Shown one piece after another: positions 54,660 through 64,000 of a stretch of 64,000 nt of DNA. The DNA is from JBBQED01 sp038320345 (lineage in GTDB: Bacteria > Bacteroidota > Bacteroidia > AKYH767-A > OLB10), in assembly GCA_038320345.1 (NCBI GenBank), contig JBBQED010000017.1:9548-73547 (forward strand). Reading direction: 5' to 3'. The notes beneath the pieces are model-generated. The model had not been told where the DNA came from. It searched no databases and worked only from the letters and a program-made list of their open reading frames with translations. The first letter of the stretch is position 1. The number at the start of each line of letters is the position of its first letter. The translations under genes were made by a program, and so were the position numbers.

Positions 54660-57600
54660 ATGCGCTTCGTCAGACGAAGTATCCTTTCAATTATTTTGTT
54701 AGGTACGATGACATCGGCTTTTTCACAAATCACTCAACTGCAGGATTATCAAAATAATGTTTCTGCTCCAATAGGTACCTTTCAAGGTATTAGCTTCCGA
54801 GAAGCAGGCTTCTCAGGGCTGTTTGCAATCCCTAATACGAATGGAAAAGAGTTTTGGACCATTTCTGATCGCGGAGTAAATGTAGATGCAGCGAATGCAA
54901 ATCCAGCGGCTTGTCGTCCTACTTATGATAAAATTTATAGTTTCCCTACTTATGCACCTAAAATTCACCGGATCAGAATAAATGGTGATTCATTGCAGAT
55001 TCTGCAAACGATTACGATGAAACGCCCAAATGGCACAACTGCTACGGGTATTATTAATCCGACAGGATTTGGTAGCACAGCAATTGAAGTCGCTTCAACA
55101 GATACTGTTTTAGATTGCATAAATTTCAATTCGAAAATTGCAGCAAAAGATATCTGGGGAATCGATTCTGAAGGAATTATCGTTGATAAAGATGGTAATT
55201 TCTGGATATGTGAAGAAGGTGGTCCAAGCATCTGGAAATTAAATCCAAATGGTGTAGTGCTAAAACGTTATACTCCTTATGCAAATCTTGTTGGAGCAGA
55301 ACCTCAAGATGTACAAATTGATACTGTATTCAAATACAGAAAAAATAATCGTGGTTTCGAAGGAATTTCAATTGCTCCTAATGGTAAAATTTATGCAATC
55401 ATTCAAAGCCCTATTCTATATCCAACGAAAACAGTTGGTGAAGGAACGCGTATTCACAGAATCCTGGAAATAGATCCTGTAACCAATACCACAAGAATGT
55501 TTGCTTACCTGAATGATGGAATTATTGGTGCATCAGGTGCAAATCAAATCCGTTTAAGAGATTGGAAAATTGGGGATATGTCATGTATCAATGACAGCAC
55601 TTTCCTAGTATTAGAGGCAGCGCTTCGTGGAACTACAGATATTAAAAAAATGTATGTGATTAATATCAACAATGCTACAGACGTAAATTCAGGTTTATAT
55701 AGTGGAGTTACTTTGGAAGCATTAGTAGATGCGGCAGGACTAACAGCTAATGGAATTGTTCCTGTTCAGAAAACACTATTCATGGATCTTCTAGCTAATG
55801 GATGGGATCCCGCACTTGAAAAAGCAGAAGGTCTAGCTATTGTCGATGATTCAACTATTGCAATTTGTAACGACAATGACTTCTCTCAAGTATCTCCTCT
55901 GGAAAATGGAATTGCAACAGCAACAACTATTAAGAGTCATCTGTTGACTTACAGACTCCAAGGAAGTAATAAATTAAATAATTACGTTCCTTATAATTCT
56001 ACATTTAATCAGGGAATTACTGGTATTAGTACTTCACAATCACCTTATGTTATTCCTGTAGCACCATCTGCTCAAACTACATCAATTCTTAGTGTGAATG
56101 ATGTTATTGGTACGTATACCATGTGTGGTATTCCTGATGGTCTGGGTGCTTATGATAACAATGATGGAACATTTACATTACTCATGAATCATGAACTAGG
56201 CAATACGCTTGGAGTAACTCGTGCGCATGGAGGAATTGGTGCTTTTGTTTCGAAATGGGTGATTAATAAATCCAACTTAAGTGTTTCAAGTGGTAGTGAT
56301 TTAATGACATCTGTTTTTGGATGGAATTCAGGAACACAAACCAGCGATGCCGTTTCAAGTGTATTTAATTTCAGCCGTTTTTGTTCTGCAGATTTACCTG
56401 CCGTTAGCGCGTTTTACAATCCAGTTACGGGTTTAGGAACACTGGAACGTTTGTTCATGCACGGAGAAGAAGGTGGCAGTACTGGCTATCAGTTAGCATC
56501 AGTTACTACTGGAGCTAACGCTGGTAAAGCTTTTATTCTTGGAAAATTTAATTTGTCAACGAACGGTTCAGGTTTAACCGGAATTGGTGCTTGGGAAAAT
56601 GCATTGGCTTGTCCTTATCCTCAAAATAAAACAATAGTTATTGGTAACAATGATGGGGGCACTGGAATTATGAATAATTCCGTTTCAGTTTATGTTGGTA
56701 CAAAATTAAATGCAGGATCAGAAGTTGAAAAAGCTGGTCTAACTAATGGAACATTGAAGTTTGTGAATGTAACCGGAAATACAGTTGAAATCCCAGCAGC
56801 AAACTCAACTTCTAGAGCTACAAATATTGTTAGTGGAACTGCATTTACATTAAGTGGTACTTCTTCTACTACTTTCTCTCGTCCTGAAGATGGTGCATGG
56901 GATCCAAGCAATCCTTCGAAATTTTATTTCGTAACAACTGATCGTTTAGATCAAGTGAATGATGGTATTGGTGCTCAAATTGGTCGTACCCGTTTATGGA
57001 GATTAAACTTTACAGATATCACTAATCCAGATTTAGGTGGAACTATAGATCTGTTGTTAGATGGATCAGATGGCGTGAATATGATGGATAATATGACCAT
57101 TGATAATTATGGTCACATCCTACTTCAAGAAGATGTTGGAAATGCCGCTCACAATGGTAAAATCTGGCAGTACACAATCGCTACTGATTCTTTAAAATTA
57201 ATCGCAAAACATGATCCTTCAAGATTCGGAGATATCATTAATGGTATTAGTCAACCTGCCACTGCTCCTTATAATCAAGATGAAGAGTCTTCAGGTATTA
57301 TCGATGCACAAGCAATTCTAGGCCCTGGTAAATTCCTTTTTGTTGATCAAGCGCACTATGCCGTTTCTGGTCAGGCTGTTGAAGGTGGTCAGTTGTTAGC
57401 ATTGTATAACCCTGATACCTATAATGCAAATCCGGAAATTAGTGTGACAGGCAATGGACTTTTCATCAATGATGGAAGTAGTATTCCAACAGTTGCTGAT
57501 AATACTGATTTCGGAAGTATCGTAATCGGAAATAATATTTCAAAATCATTTTCGATTGATAATGCAGGTCCTGGTTCATTAATAATTTCAGGAATAACTT

Positions 57601-59369
57601 TCAATGGATTGAATGCAAGTGAATTTTCATTAATCGGTGCTCCTGCTTTCCCACTTACGATTGCAGCTGGCGGTTCACAAACAATTACAGTAAAAGTTAA
57701 TCCGACGGCAACTGGAATTCGTTCAACTTCTCTCGTAGTTGCGAGCAATGATTTTGATGAAGCAACTTATGATTTTAGCATTCAGGTGAATAGTCTTTGT
57801 ACTTCATCTACCGCAACAATCACTGGTGGTACTACGGTTTGTCAAAACAGTTCACAGCCTTCAATAACGTTCACAGGTAACAATGGACTTGCGCCTTACA
57901 CATTTATTTATACAATTTATGGTGGAGCAAATAGTTTAGCAACATCTGTAGGGTCTTCTGTGATGGTTCCTGTTCCAACTACCACTGCTGGTACTTATGT
58001 TTATTCACTGGTAAGTGTTACTGATAGTTATGGATGTGTTCAATTACAAAACCAATCTGAAACTGTTATTGTAAATCCACAACCAGTTGCTACGATCAGT
58101 CCTGACGGTCCTATTTACTTATGTGGTGCTGGTAATTTTGTGTATCTAACGGCTCCAGCAACCACCTCTTATCTTTGGTCAAATGGTGCAACCGTTCAAT
58201 CAATAGCTGTAACCTCAACAGGTTCCTATTCAGTAATTGCAACTAACACATTCGGATGTATGAAACAATCACAAACTGTTGTAGTTGATATCAACACTGC
58301 AGCTCCTGTAACTCCAGGTTCTATTTTAGGAACATCAAAAGTGTGCCCTGGTGAAATTGCGACCTATTCTGTACCTACAGTAAATAGAGCAGCATTCTAC
58401 ACATGGGTGTTACCATCGAATACCTCAGTTCTTAGCGGACAAGGAACCAATGCAATTACGATCCAATTCAATGCAGGATTTGCAGGTGGCAATCTTTCGG
58501 TTGCTGCTGGAAACGGATGCGGGATCAGCGGTTCACGTCTTCGTGCTATTCTAGTAAATACACTTACGAATACTCCTTCAATTTCTGGAATAGCAACTGG
58601 TGTTTGCGGATATCCGTCAGTGTTATACAGCGTTAATAATCTTGGAAATAATGTTAGTTACAACTGGACCGTTCCAGTTGGCGTAAACATCATCTCTGGT
58701 CAGGGAACTTCTGGATTAACAGTTGATTTCGACAATACCTTCAACAACGGAACATTAAGCGTTGTTGCAAGTAATGGTTGTAATGCTGCAAATCCATCAG
58801 TAAAAAATATCAGTGGTAAACCAAGTACACCAGGTGTGATCAGCGGAGCAGTTGCTATATGTACCGGAAATACAAGTGTTACCTATTCTGTTGCCCCAGT
58901 ACTAGGATCAACATTATATAACTGGACGGTTCCTGTGAATGCGAGTATTGTAAGCGGACAAGGAACCTCATCAATAGTGGTTAGCTGGCCGGTATCTCAA
59001 TTAAATGCATCTGTGTCCGTGACGTCGTCAAATGCTTGCGGAAACAGCGCTATTCGTAAATTAAATGGAATTAATGTTAATCCTGCGAATTGCAGTAAAG
59101 TTGGCGACATCAATACTGCATCTTCTTTAAATTATTGGCCAAACCCTGCATCTGAAATACTGAATGTAAATTTCAAGATGGAAAAATCAGGAATGGTAGA
59201 AATTAATTTATCAGATGCAACGGGAAGATTAGTAGTGTCAAAATCTACTTTTGCAAACGAAGGATCACAAGAAATTCAATTGAATTTGAATGGTATTGCC
59301 CCTGGAGTTTATTTCTTAATCCTTAATTCAGAAGCTGGAACTCAGAAAGCCCGTGTAATTATTGAATAA
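54660..59369 (+). CDS. Multidomain exported protein: phytase-esterase-like and PhoX-like modules
   Basis: This 1569-residue protein (from ATG 54660) has a signal peptide ending SAFSQ. Residues about 25-430 form a phytase-type esterase-like domain (SFREAGFSGLF, FWTISDRGVN, RGFEGISIAPNG). Residues about 438-900 resemble PhoX alkaline phosphatase (LLMNHELGN, FSRPEDGAWDPSNP, FLFVDQAHYA). A choice-of-anchor-D domain (930-1043), several PKD-like Ig domains (1050-1480), and a type A T9SS sorting domain (1484-1569, WPNPASEIL...GVYFLIL) follow. Relatives of both modules hydrolyse phosphate esters, so scavenging phosphate at the cell surface is a reasonable inference. An alternative start at 54576 would add 28 residues before the signal. 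Confidence 0.85.
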   Translation: MRFVRRSILSIILLGTMTSAFSQITQLQDYQNNVSAPIGTFQGISFREAGFSGLFAIPNTNGKEFWTISDRGVNVDAANANPAACRPTYDKIYSFPTYAPKIHRIRINGDSLQILQTITMKRPNGTTATGIINPTGFGSTAIEVASTDTVLDCINFNSKIAAKDIWGIDSEGIIVDKDGNFWICEEGGPSIWKLNPNGVVLKRYTPYANLVGAEPQDVQIDTVFKYRKNNRGFEGISIAPNGKIYAIIQSPILYPTKTVGEGTRIHRILEIDPVTNTTRMFAYLNDGIIGASGANQIRLRDWKIGDMSCINDSTFLVLEAALRGTTDIKKMYVININNATDVNSGLYSGVTLEALVDAAGLTANGIVPVQKTLFMDLLANGWDPALEKAEGLAIVDDSTIAICNDNDFSQVSPLENGIATATTIKSHLLTYRLQGSNKLNNYVPYNSTFNQGITGISTSQSPYVIPVAPSAQTTSILSVNDVIGTYTMCGIPDGLGAYDNNDGTFTLLMNHELGNTLGVTRAHGGIGAFVSKWVINKSNLSVSSGSDLMTSVFGWNSGTQTSDAVSSVFNFSRFCSADLPAVSAFYNPVTGLGTLERLFMHGEEGGSTGYQLASVTTGANAGKAFILGKFNLSTNGSGLTGIGAWENALACPYPQNKTIVIGNNDGGTGIMNNSVSVYVGTKLNAGSEVEKAGLTNGTLKFVNVTGNTVEIPAANSTSRATNIVSGTAFTLSGTSSTTFSRPEDGAWDPSNPSKFYFVTTDRLDQVNDGIGAQIGRTRLWRLNFTDITNPDLGGTIDLLLDGSDGVNMMDNMTIDNYGHILLQEDVGNAAHNGKIWQYTIATDSLKLIAKHDPSRFGDIINGISQPATAPYNQDEESSGIIDAQAILGPGKFLFVDQAHYAVSGQAVEGGQLLALYNPDTYNANPEISVTGNGLFINDGSSIPTVADNTDFGSIVIGNNISKSFSIDNAGPGSLIISGITFNGLNASEFSLIGAPAFPLTIAAGGSQTITVKVNPTATGIRSTSLVVASNDFDEATYDFSIQVNSLCTSSTATITGGTTVCQNSSQPSITFTGNNGLAPYTFIYTIYGGANSLATSVGSSVMVPVPTTTAGTYVYSLVSVTDSYGCVQLQNQSETVIVNPQPVATISPDGPIYLCGAGNFVYLTAPATTSYLWSNGATVQSIAVTSTGSYSVIATNTFGCMKQSQTVVVDINTAAPVTPGSILGTSKVCPGEIATYSVPTVNRAAFYTWVLPSNTSVLSGQGTNAITIQFNAGFAGGNLSVAAGNGCGISGSRLRAILVNTLTNTPSISGIATGVCGYPSVLYSVNNLGNNVSYNWTVPVGVNIISGQGTSGLTVDFDNTFNNGTLSVVASNGCNAANPSVKNISGKPSTPGVISGAVAICTGNTSVTYSVAPVLGSTLYNWTVPVNASIVSGQGTSSIVVSWPVSQLNASVSVTSSNACGNSAIRKLNGINVNPANCSKVGDINTASSLNYWPNPASEILNVNFKMEKSGMVEINLSDATGRLVVSKSTFANEGSQEIQLNLNGIAPGVYFLILNSEAGTQKARVIIE

Positions 59370-59387
59370 GTAAAATGTAATTTTTTT

Positions 59388-59419
59388 AAAGCCTCTGCTT
59401 CGGCAGGGGCTTTTTTTTT
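59388..59419 (+). terminator. Terminator with UUCG tetraloop
   Basis: GCCTCTGC and GCAGGGGC pair around TTCG with one G-T pair, followed by T9. It ends the large exported gene. Confidence 0.9.
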
Positions 59420-59667
59420 GATCTGTTTCAAATCCAATGTTTTAATCTTCCTGTCGTTTTTTTGTTAAATTTGCCTATCAAAAAATATCATCTAGTAGAT
59501 CCGAATCAATAAACTGAAATGATCGTAAATAGATCGTTTTGAGTTTAATTTTGGTAAATTGAGGATGATTTTAAGATACTTCAATAAATAACCGTGTTTG
59601 CCTCATTAGTATTATCTTGTTCATTAGCGATCGTTGCTGAGGAATGAAGTAAATTAAATCAGAAATT

Positions 59668-60378
59668 ATGGGAAGGGCCTTCGAAAAACGAAAGCATAAA
59701 ATTTTCGCGAACAATGCTAAAAATGCTAGAGCATTTACACGTATTGGAAAAGAAATCGCAATTGCAGTAAAATTAGGTGGAAATAATCCGGAAGGAAATC
59801 CCCGCCTGAGGATGGTCATACAGAATGCCAAGGCTGTAAATATGCCCAAGGATCGTGTTGATGCTGCTATTAATCGTGCGACAGCCAAAGATTCTAAAAT
59901 CTTAGAAGAAGTGGTATTCGAAGGGTATGGGCCGCATGGCATCGCAATCCTCGTAGAAACTGCTACTGACAATAATACCAGAACCGTTGCCAATATCAGA
60001 ATGTACTTCAACCGAGGTGATGGTGCGCTTGGAAAGACGGGCTCACTCGATTTTCTTTTCGAACGTAAAGGTGAATTTAAAATCGAAAAAGGAGTTAGGG
60101 ATCCAGAAGAGCTAGAGTTTGAATTAATTGATTTTGGAGCCGAAGAAGTTGCAGGCGATGAAGGATTTATTTTTATCTACACTTCATTTGCCGATTATGG
60201 AAAGATGCAGAAAGCACTCGAGGAAAAAGGAATTCCGATCATCAGTGCCGAATTACACCGCATTCCTACTACAACTACTGAATTAACCGAAGAACAGTCT
60301 GCTGAAGTTCATGCGCTGATTGAGAGAATAGAGGAAGATGAAGATGTTCAGAACGTCTTCCATAATATGAAGGATTAA
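59668..60378 (+). CDS. yebC: YebC/PmpR family regulator
   Basis: This 236-residue protein matches the YebC family, cytoplasmic proteins described as DNA-binding regulators and, more recently, as translation factors at polyproline. The N-terminus MGRAFEKRKHKIF replaces the usual MAGHSKW, a form common in Bacteroidota. Family motifs follow: NPRLRMVIQNAKAVNMPKD, VVFEGYGPHGIAILVE, TDNNTRTVANIR, and GSLDFLFERKG. The acidic C-terminus (ERIEEDEDVQNVFHNM) is typical. The start ATG fits the family. A weak hairpin terminator follows at 60400. Confidence 0.94.
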   Translation: MGRAFEKRKHKIFANNAKNARAFTRIGKEIAIAVKLGGNNPEGNPRLRMVIQNAKAVNMPKDRVDAAINRATAKDSKILEEVVFEGYGPHGIAILVETATDNNTRTVANIRMYFNRGDGALGKTGSLDFLFERKGEFKIEKGVRDPEELEFELIDFGAEEVAGDEGFIFIYTSFADYGKMQKALEEKGIPIISAELHRIPTTTTELTEEQSAEVHALIERIEEDEDVQNVFHNMKD

Positions 60379-61108
60379 AATTCTTTTTTATCATCTAAAG
60401 CAAAAGAGGGTTAATTGAACTTTTCTCTCTTTTTTGTGGTCGTTTCTTATTGTAGATTTATAGCTACAGTTTTAATCAATTCAAATTTCTCGAGGTTCGC
60501 TCAGATTCAAGCTAGTCCTTTCCCTATTGAAATCCTTCAATTTTACCCTATTCTGCTCTTTTTTGTTGATTAACCTACAATTCTCACAACTGAAAAAATC
60601 AATTTTACTTATCTTTTAATACGATTCACCAAATCAACTTATCACCATTTAAGTTGAATTTATAAATTTAATTGCTTAAAAATCAATACTTTAATTTGGT
60701 TATTTTTACTTCTTATAATTACCCCTCAACATTATGGAAATATTAACAATCCCTTGCTTTTGTAAGATATTGTCGTAAATTGTGCTACTTGAATAAAGGT
60801 CTCGTCTGTCTGTGTCGGACGTTAAGTTAGAGTGCCATTATTCAATACAACTTAAAATAGTAAACATTTATTTGTTCAATGAAGGCTAAGTTAATAGCAC
60901 TCTTGATGAATAGTGAATTTAAATTAATTTAATGAGTAGAGCTGAATGTTTGATCAAAATACAAAGCCTTTTTCGTTTAGATTAGAAAAGTCATAGTATC
61001 AGCAAATCTCATTTAATACATGAAGTTTGACGATATGAACTACATAAATTTGTTTCAATCAATAACTCTTTACCCTGCAGTTCAAATTCTAACTCTAATT
61101 ATAATCTC
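60379..61108. other. Long AT-rich non-coding region before the 61109 gene
   Basis: No coding sequence is credible. The first part contains the yebC terminator. A less AT-rich patch at about 60770-60850 has a CGTCTG/CGGACG hairpin (60808-60826). A TAAATTTG box (61045-61052) could be the promoter of the 61109 gene, but the nearest TTG is 15 bases upstream, shorter than usual. The rest is featureless to inspection. Confidence 0.45.
60400..60436 (+). terminator. Possible terminator after yebC
   Basis: AAAAGAG and CTCTTTT are separated by about 18 bases and followed by T6. The stem is weak, so confidence is moderate. Confidence 0.5.
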
Positions 61109-64000
61109 ATGAAAAACAAAGACTCTAATTTAGCCTCCTCCACGGCATCTAAGTGGAAAGTGTGCTGGTTAATGATTTGCTTGTTTATTGCAGGCATCTT
61201 TAATCAGACAGCACAAGCGCAAAACATTACTACAACCTTTGCGAACAATAATGGTTCGTCGGTAGCGGTGTTTACCTTTTTTAATAGTAATGCATTCCCA
61301 GTTCTGATTAATTCCATCGGAACATGTGCAGGTACTACAGCAACTCAGACGGCACAATTCTGGACAAAGCCAACAGTTGGATTTTCACCAGGAGCGCCAG
61401 GAGCTATTTCTGCTGTGAATGGATGGACTTTACAAGCTTCTCAAAGTGTAGCTACTGTAACAAACACTACAGGATCCGGAGCTACTGCACAAACTGTTTT
61501 ATCTGGAATGAACGTTTCAATACCAGCAAATAGCTACTACATTTTCTGCGTTTCATTATCATCATCAATACGCTACAGTACAGTCGGTGTTCAGACTTGT
61601 ACATTTGTAGGTGGTGGTTGTACAATCAACGCATGTACGAGCAATGGTTATGGTGGAACATTAGCTTCTCCTACCAACACTCCACGTGGATTTATTGGAT
61701 TTATCAATTTTGTTCCAGCAGTTCCTTGCGCTGGTCAACCTACTGCTGGAAATACTATTGCCTCTTCTACGTTTACTTGTCCTGGTAGTCCAGTAGGATT
61801 TTCTGTGCAAAATACACAAGGTACAGGTACAACATATCAATGGGAATCTTCACCGAATAACGCAACTTGGTCTCCTATCGTAGGTGCAACTTCTGCAAAT
61901 TATAGTAGTGTTGTAACTACTGCAACTTACTTCCGTTGCTTTGTTACTTGTACTAATAGCGGTTTATCGGATTACTCTATTCCTGTTCAAGTAAACGTTA
62001 ATCCATTCTACAATTGCTACTGTGCCTCTTCAGCTACTAGTACTGCTGATGAAGATATTTCAAACGTAACTTTCGGTTCATTGAATAATAGTTCCGGTTG
62101 TGCGACTCTTGCACCGGGTCCGGGATCTGTGGTAAGCATGTATTCCAACTACAAATCAGGTGCTGGAGCTCCGGCTATTCCTGATGTTACACGTCTAGAT
62201 GTTGTCCCATTCTCAGTTACGCAAACATCATGTGGAGGAGCTTTTGGTAACAGATTCGCAATTTATATCGACTACAATCAAAATGGCTCATTTACGGATC
62301 CTGGGGAGAATGTTTACTTAGGAGCAAGTTTCACTGGAAACCATACAGATGTTGGAACGATAACGATTCCTGTAACAGCCGCTGTTGGACAAACTGCAAT
62401 GCGTGTTGTTGTAGTAGAGTCTACAGTTATCACTCCTTGTGGCACTTACACTTGGGGAGAAACAGAAGATTATTTAATTAATATTCTTCCTCTTGTTCCT
62501 TGTACTGATCCTCCAACTTCAGGTCAAGCAATCTCAAGCCTTTCTACTTTCTGTGAAACAGGTAGCCCTGCAATTAATCTTTCATTAACAGGAAATAGCG
62601 TTGGATCTGGACAAACTTATCAATGGCAATATTCTTTTGATGATTTATCGTATATTAATATTGGTCCAGTTTCAACATTATCAACCTACACTACTAATCC
62701 TACTACGACTACTTACTATCGTTGTGTGGTAACTTGCGGATTGTCTTCTATTGAGTCTGGTAGCGTATTAGTTTCTGCTGTTCCAGCACCAGCTGGTGGA
62801 GTTGCTACTGGTCCTTCTACATTAGTTGTGGGTGGGGCTCCTGGTTTATTCGATGTTACTGGACAGACTGCTAATTTCATTTGGCAATCTTCTACTGACA
62901 ATGTAACATTTACCAACATTCCCGGTACTGCGAATACTACTCCAATTAACTTAAATGCAAATAGCGCTGGTACATTCTATATCCGTGTTTTAGCTTCTGA
63001 AGCAGGATGTACTTCTTCCCCTTCTAATTCCATCACTGTTGTTGCTTCTATTATTAACGATAACGTTTGTGGAGCGTTACCTGTCAATATTGGAAACAAT
63101 GGTCCTTATACAAACATTGGTGCAACTGGACAAGCGGGCGAACCAGTTCCTCCTGCATTAGGTTGTAATGTTCAAAACGGATGGTGTGAAGCTACTGCAA
63201 CAGTTTCTGTTTGGTTCACTTTCACTGTTCCTGCAAATGGTTCTGGTCGTTATACAATTCAGACTCCAGGTTGGGATAGTCAATTAGCCATTTATTCTGC
63301 TGCTGATTGTAACGCTGTTACTTCTGGTGGTGCTACCTTATTACAAGCAAACGATGATGGTTTATCTATCCCTGTAATCTTCGCTTCTCAAACATTCTCC
63401 CATTGCTTGAATCCAGGTCAGACTTACTTCATTCAAGTGGATGGTTACTCCGGAACTACTTTTGGAAACATTTTTGTAAATATCATCGATGATGGTTTTG
63501 CAGATCCTTCTTTCACTGGTCTTCCTGCGAATGCTTGTGTGTTGTCTTCAACTCCGATTGCATTAAATGCTGCGGTTGCTGGTGGAACTTTCTCTGGTAT
63601 TGGTGTGAGTGGTAACACCTTCACTCCTTCTGCGGCTGGTGTTGGTACTTATTCTATCACTTATACTTTAGGTGGAATTGATATCTGCTATAGTAGTTCT
63701 CAGTCTATCACTGTTGATCCTGTAGTTGCAACTTACTATGCAGATGCTGATGGTGATACTTATGGTAACCCTTCTTCTTCTATCTCTTCTTGTTCATTCA
63801 CTCCTCCTGCTGGTTATGTTGCTAACAACACAGATTGTGATGATGCTTCTCCTGCAGTTAATCCTGCTGCTACTGAAGTGTGTAACTTAATCGATGACAA
63901 CTGTAATGGTTCAATTGATGAAGGTTATGATGTAGATGGTGATGGTTACTTCACTTGTACTGGTGATTGTAACGATAACAATGCTGCTATCAACCCAGCT
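61109..64000 (+). CDS. Large secreted multidomain protein, C-terminus beyond the window
   Basis: The reading frame is open from ATG 61109 to the window edge (964 codons). The N-terminus is an export signal with a basic start and the hydrophobic core WLMICLFIAGIF, cleaved after AQAQ. It is followed by an unassigned domain, Ig-like repeats with YQWESSPNNATWSPI, and a GEVED domain (about residues 350-460, IYIDYNQNGSFTDPGENVYL). Then come a further Ig-like repeat, a pre-peptidase-like domain (about 660-800), and MopE-type metal-binding repeats at the end (YYADADGDTYG, DCDDASPAVNPAATEVCN, DDNCNGSIDEG). Calcium binding by the last is inferred. A T9SS sorting domain is expected past the edge. Confidence 0.88.
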   Translation, partial: MKNKDSNLASSTASKWKVCWLMICLFIAGIFNQTAQAQNITTTFANNNGSSVAVFTFFNSNAFPVLINSIGTCAGTTATQTAQFWTKPTVGFSPGAPGAISAVNGWTLQASQSVATVTNTTGSGATAQTVLSGMNVSIPANSYYIFCVSLSSSIRYSTVGVQTCTFVGGGCTINACTSNGYGGTLASPTNTPRGFIGFINFVPAVPCAGQPTAGNTIASSTFTCPGSPVGFSVQNTQGTGTTYQWESSPNNATWSPIVGATSANYSSVVTTATYFRCFVTCTNSGLSDYSIPVQVNVNPFYNCYCASSATSTADEDISNVTFGSLNNSSGCATLAPGPGSVVSMYSNYKSGAGAPAIPDVTRLDVVPFSVTQTSCGGAFGNRFAIYIDYNQNGSFTDPGENVYLGASFTGNHTDVGTITIPVTAAVGQTAMRVVVVESTVITPCGTYTWGETEDYLINILPLVPCTDPPTSGQAISSLSTFCETGSPAINLSLTGNSVGSGQTYQWQYSFDDLSYINIGPVSTLSTYTTNPTTTTYYRCVVTCGLSSIESGSVLVSAVPAPAGGVATGPSTLVVGGAPGLFDVTGQTANFIWQSSTDNVTFTNIPGTANTTPINLNANSAGTFYIRVLASEAGCTSSPSNSITVVASIINDNVCGALPVNIGNNGPYTNIGATGQAGEPVPPALGCNVQNGWCEATATVSVWFTFTVPANGSGRYTIQTPGWDSQLAIYSAADCNAVTSGGATLLQANDDGLSIPVIFASQTFSHCLNPGQTYFIQVDGYSGTTFGNIFVNIIDDGFADPSFTGLPANACVLSSTPIALNAAVAGGTFSGIGVSGNTFTPSAAGVGTYSITYTLGGIDICYSSSQSITVDPVVATYYADADGDTYGNPSSSISSCSFTPPAGYVANNTDCDDASPAVNPAATEVCNLIDDNCNGSIDEGYDVDGDGYFTCTGDCNDNNAAINPA

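Noticed and set aside
60770..60850. Possible tRNA or known riboswitch
   Set aside because: No cloverleaf, T-loop or known aptamer core can be seen; only one short hairpin.

Overview
The window comes from a chromosome of the phylum Bacteroidota, most like a free-living member of Chitinophagales or a related order; rank below phylum is inference. The evidence is direct: several secreted proteins end in type IX secretion (T9SS) sorting domains of both type A and type B, there is a PorP/SprF protein, an ECF sigma/FecR pair with DUF4974 and STN domains, a TonB-dependent receptor with a carboxypeptidase-like N-terminal domain, a DUF4199 protein, and the Bacteroidota -7 promoter box TAnnTTTG lies in front of several housekeeping genes. 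No plasmid, phage or insertion-sequence gene is visible.

Layout. 1-3184: topoisomerase IV genes parC (cut by the window edge) and parE on the minus strand. 3670-7055: a small exported three-repeat protein, a YjbR-family protein, and a GT51 peptidoglycan glycosyltransferase followed by a c-type cytochrome lipoprotein. 7153-7893: a solitary Cas6-family CRISPR endoribonuclease with its own terminator and no array or other cas gene in the window. 8132-11745: mutL and two adjacent rhomboid protease genes, apparently one operon. 11995-16509: two tandem paralogous glycine-rich T9SS cargo proteins. 16580-22012: PgpH-type HD phosphohydrolase, RNase P RNA, pabA/trpG-type amidotransferase, RidA, M61 peptidase. 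22272-25391: a T9SS beta-propeller-like protein and dihydrolipoyl dehydrogenase.

25460-32735 (minus) reads as one surface-signalling operon: ECF sigma factor, FecR anti-sigma, an STN-domain protein with 16-residue repeats, a paralogous repeat protein without STN, and a TonB-dependent receptor that lacks STN. In the standard Bacteroidota arrangement the STN domain sits on the receptor; here it is on a separate repeat protein. 32870-36943 holds an exported hypothetical protein and an overlapping pair of uncharacterised exported proteins (DUF3142-like lipoprotein plus a large helical protein).

37453-50193: GNAT acetyltransferase, a 2052-residue surface protein with fifteen ~85-residue repeats, its PorP/SprF partner overlapping in a TAATG junction, rRNA methyltransferase RlmD, a second type B T9SS protein, and ornithine aminotransferase. 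50269-54137: DUF4199 membrane protein, a trypsin-like protease with no signal peptide, an FAD-dependent oxidoreductase, and the GTPase-family ATPase YchF. 54660-60378: a multidomain exported protein joining a phytase-esterase-like and a PhoX-like module, then YebC. 61109 to the window end: the first 964 codons of a large secreted protein with GEVED and MopE-like calcium-binding repeats.

The most unusual items are the orphan Cas6, the sigma/FecR locus with STN split from its receptor, the overlapping uncharacterised pair at 33646-36943, the fused phosphatase-like protein, and the rnpB promoter box inside the end of pabA.
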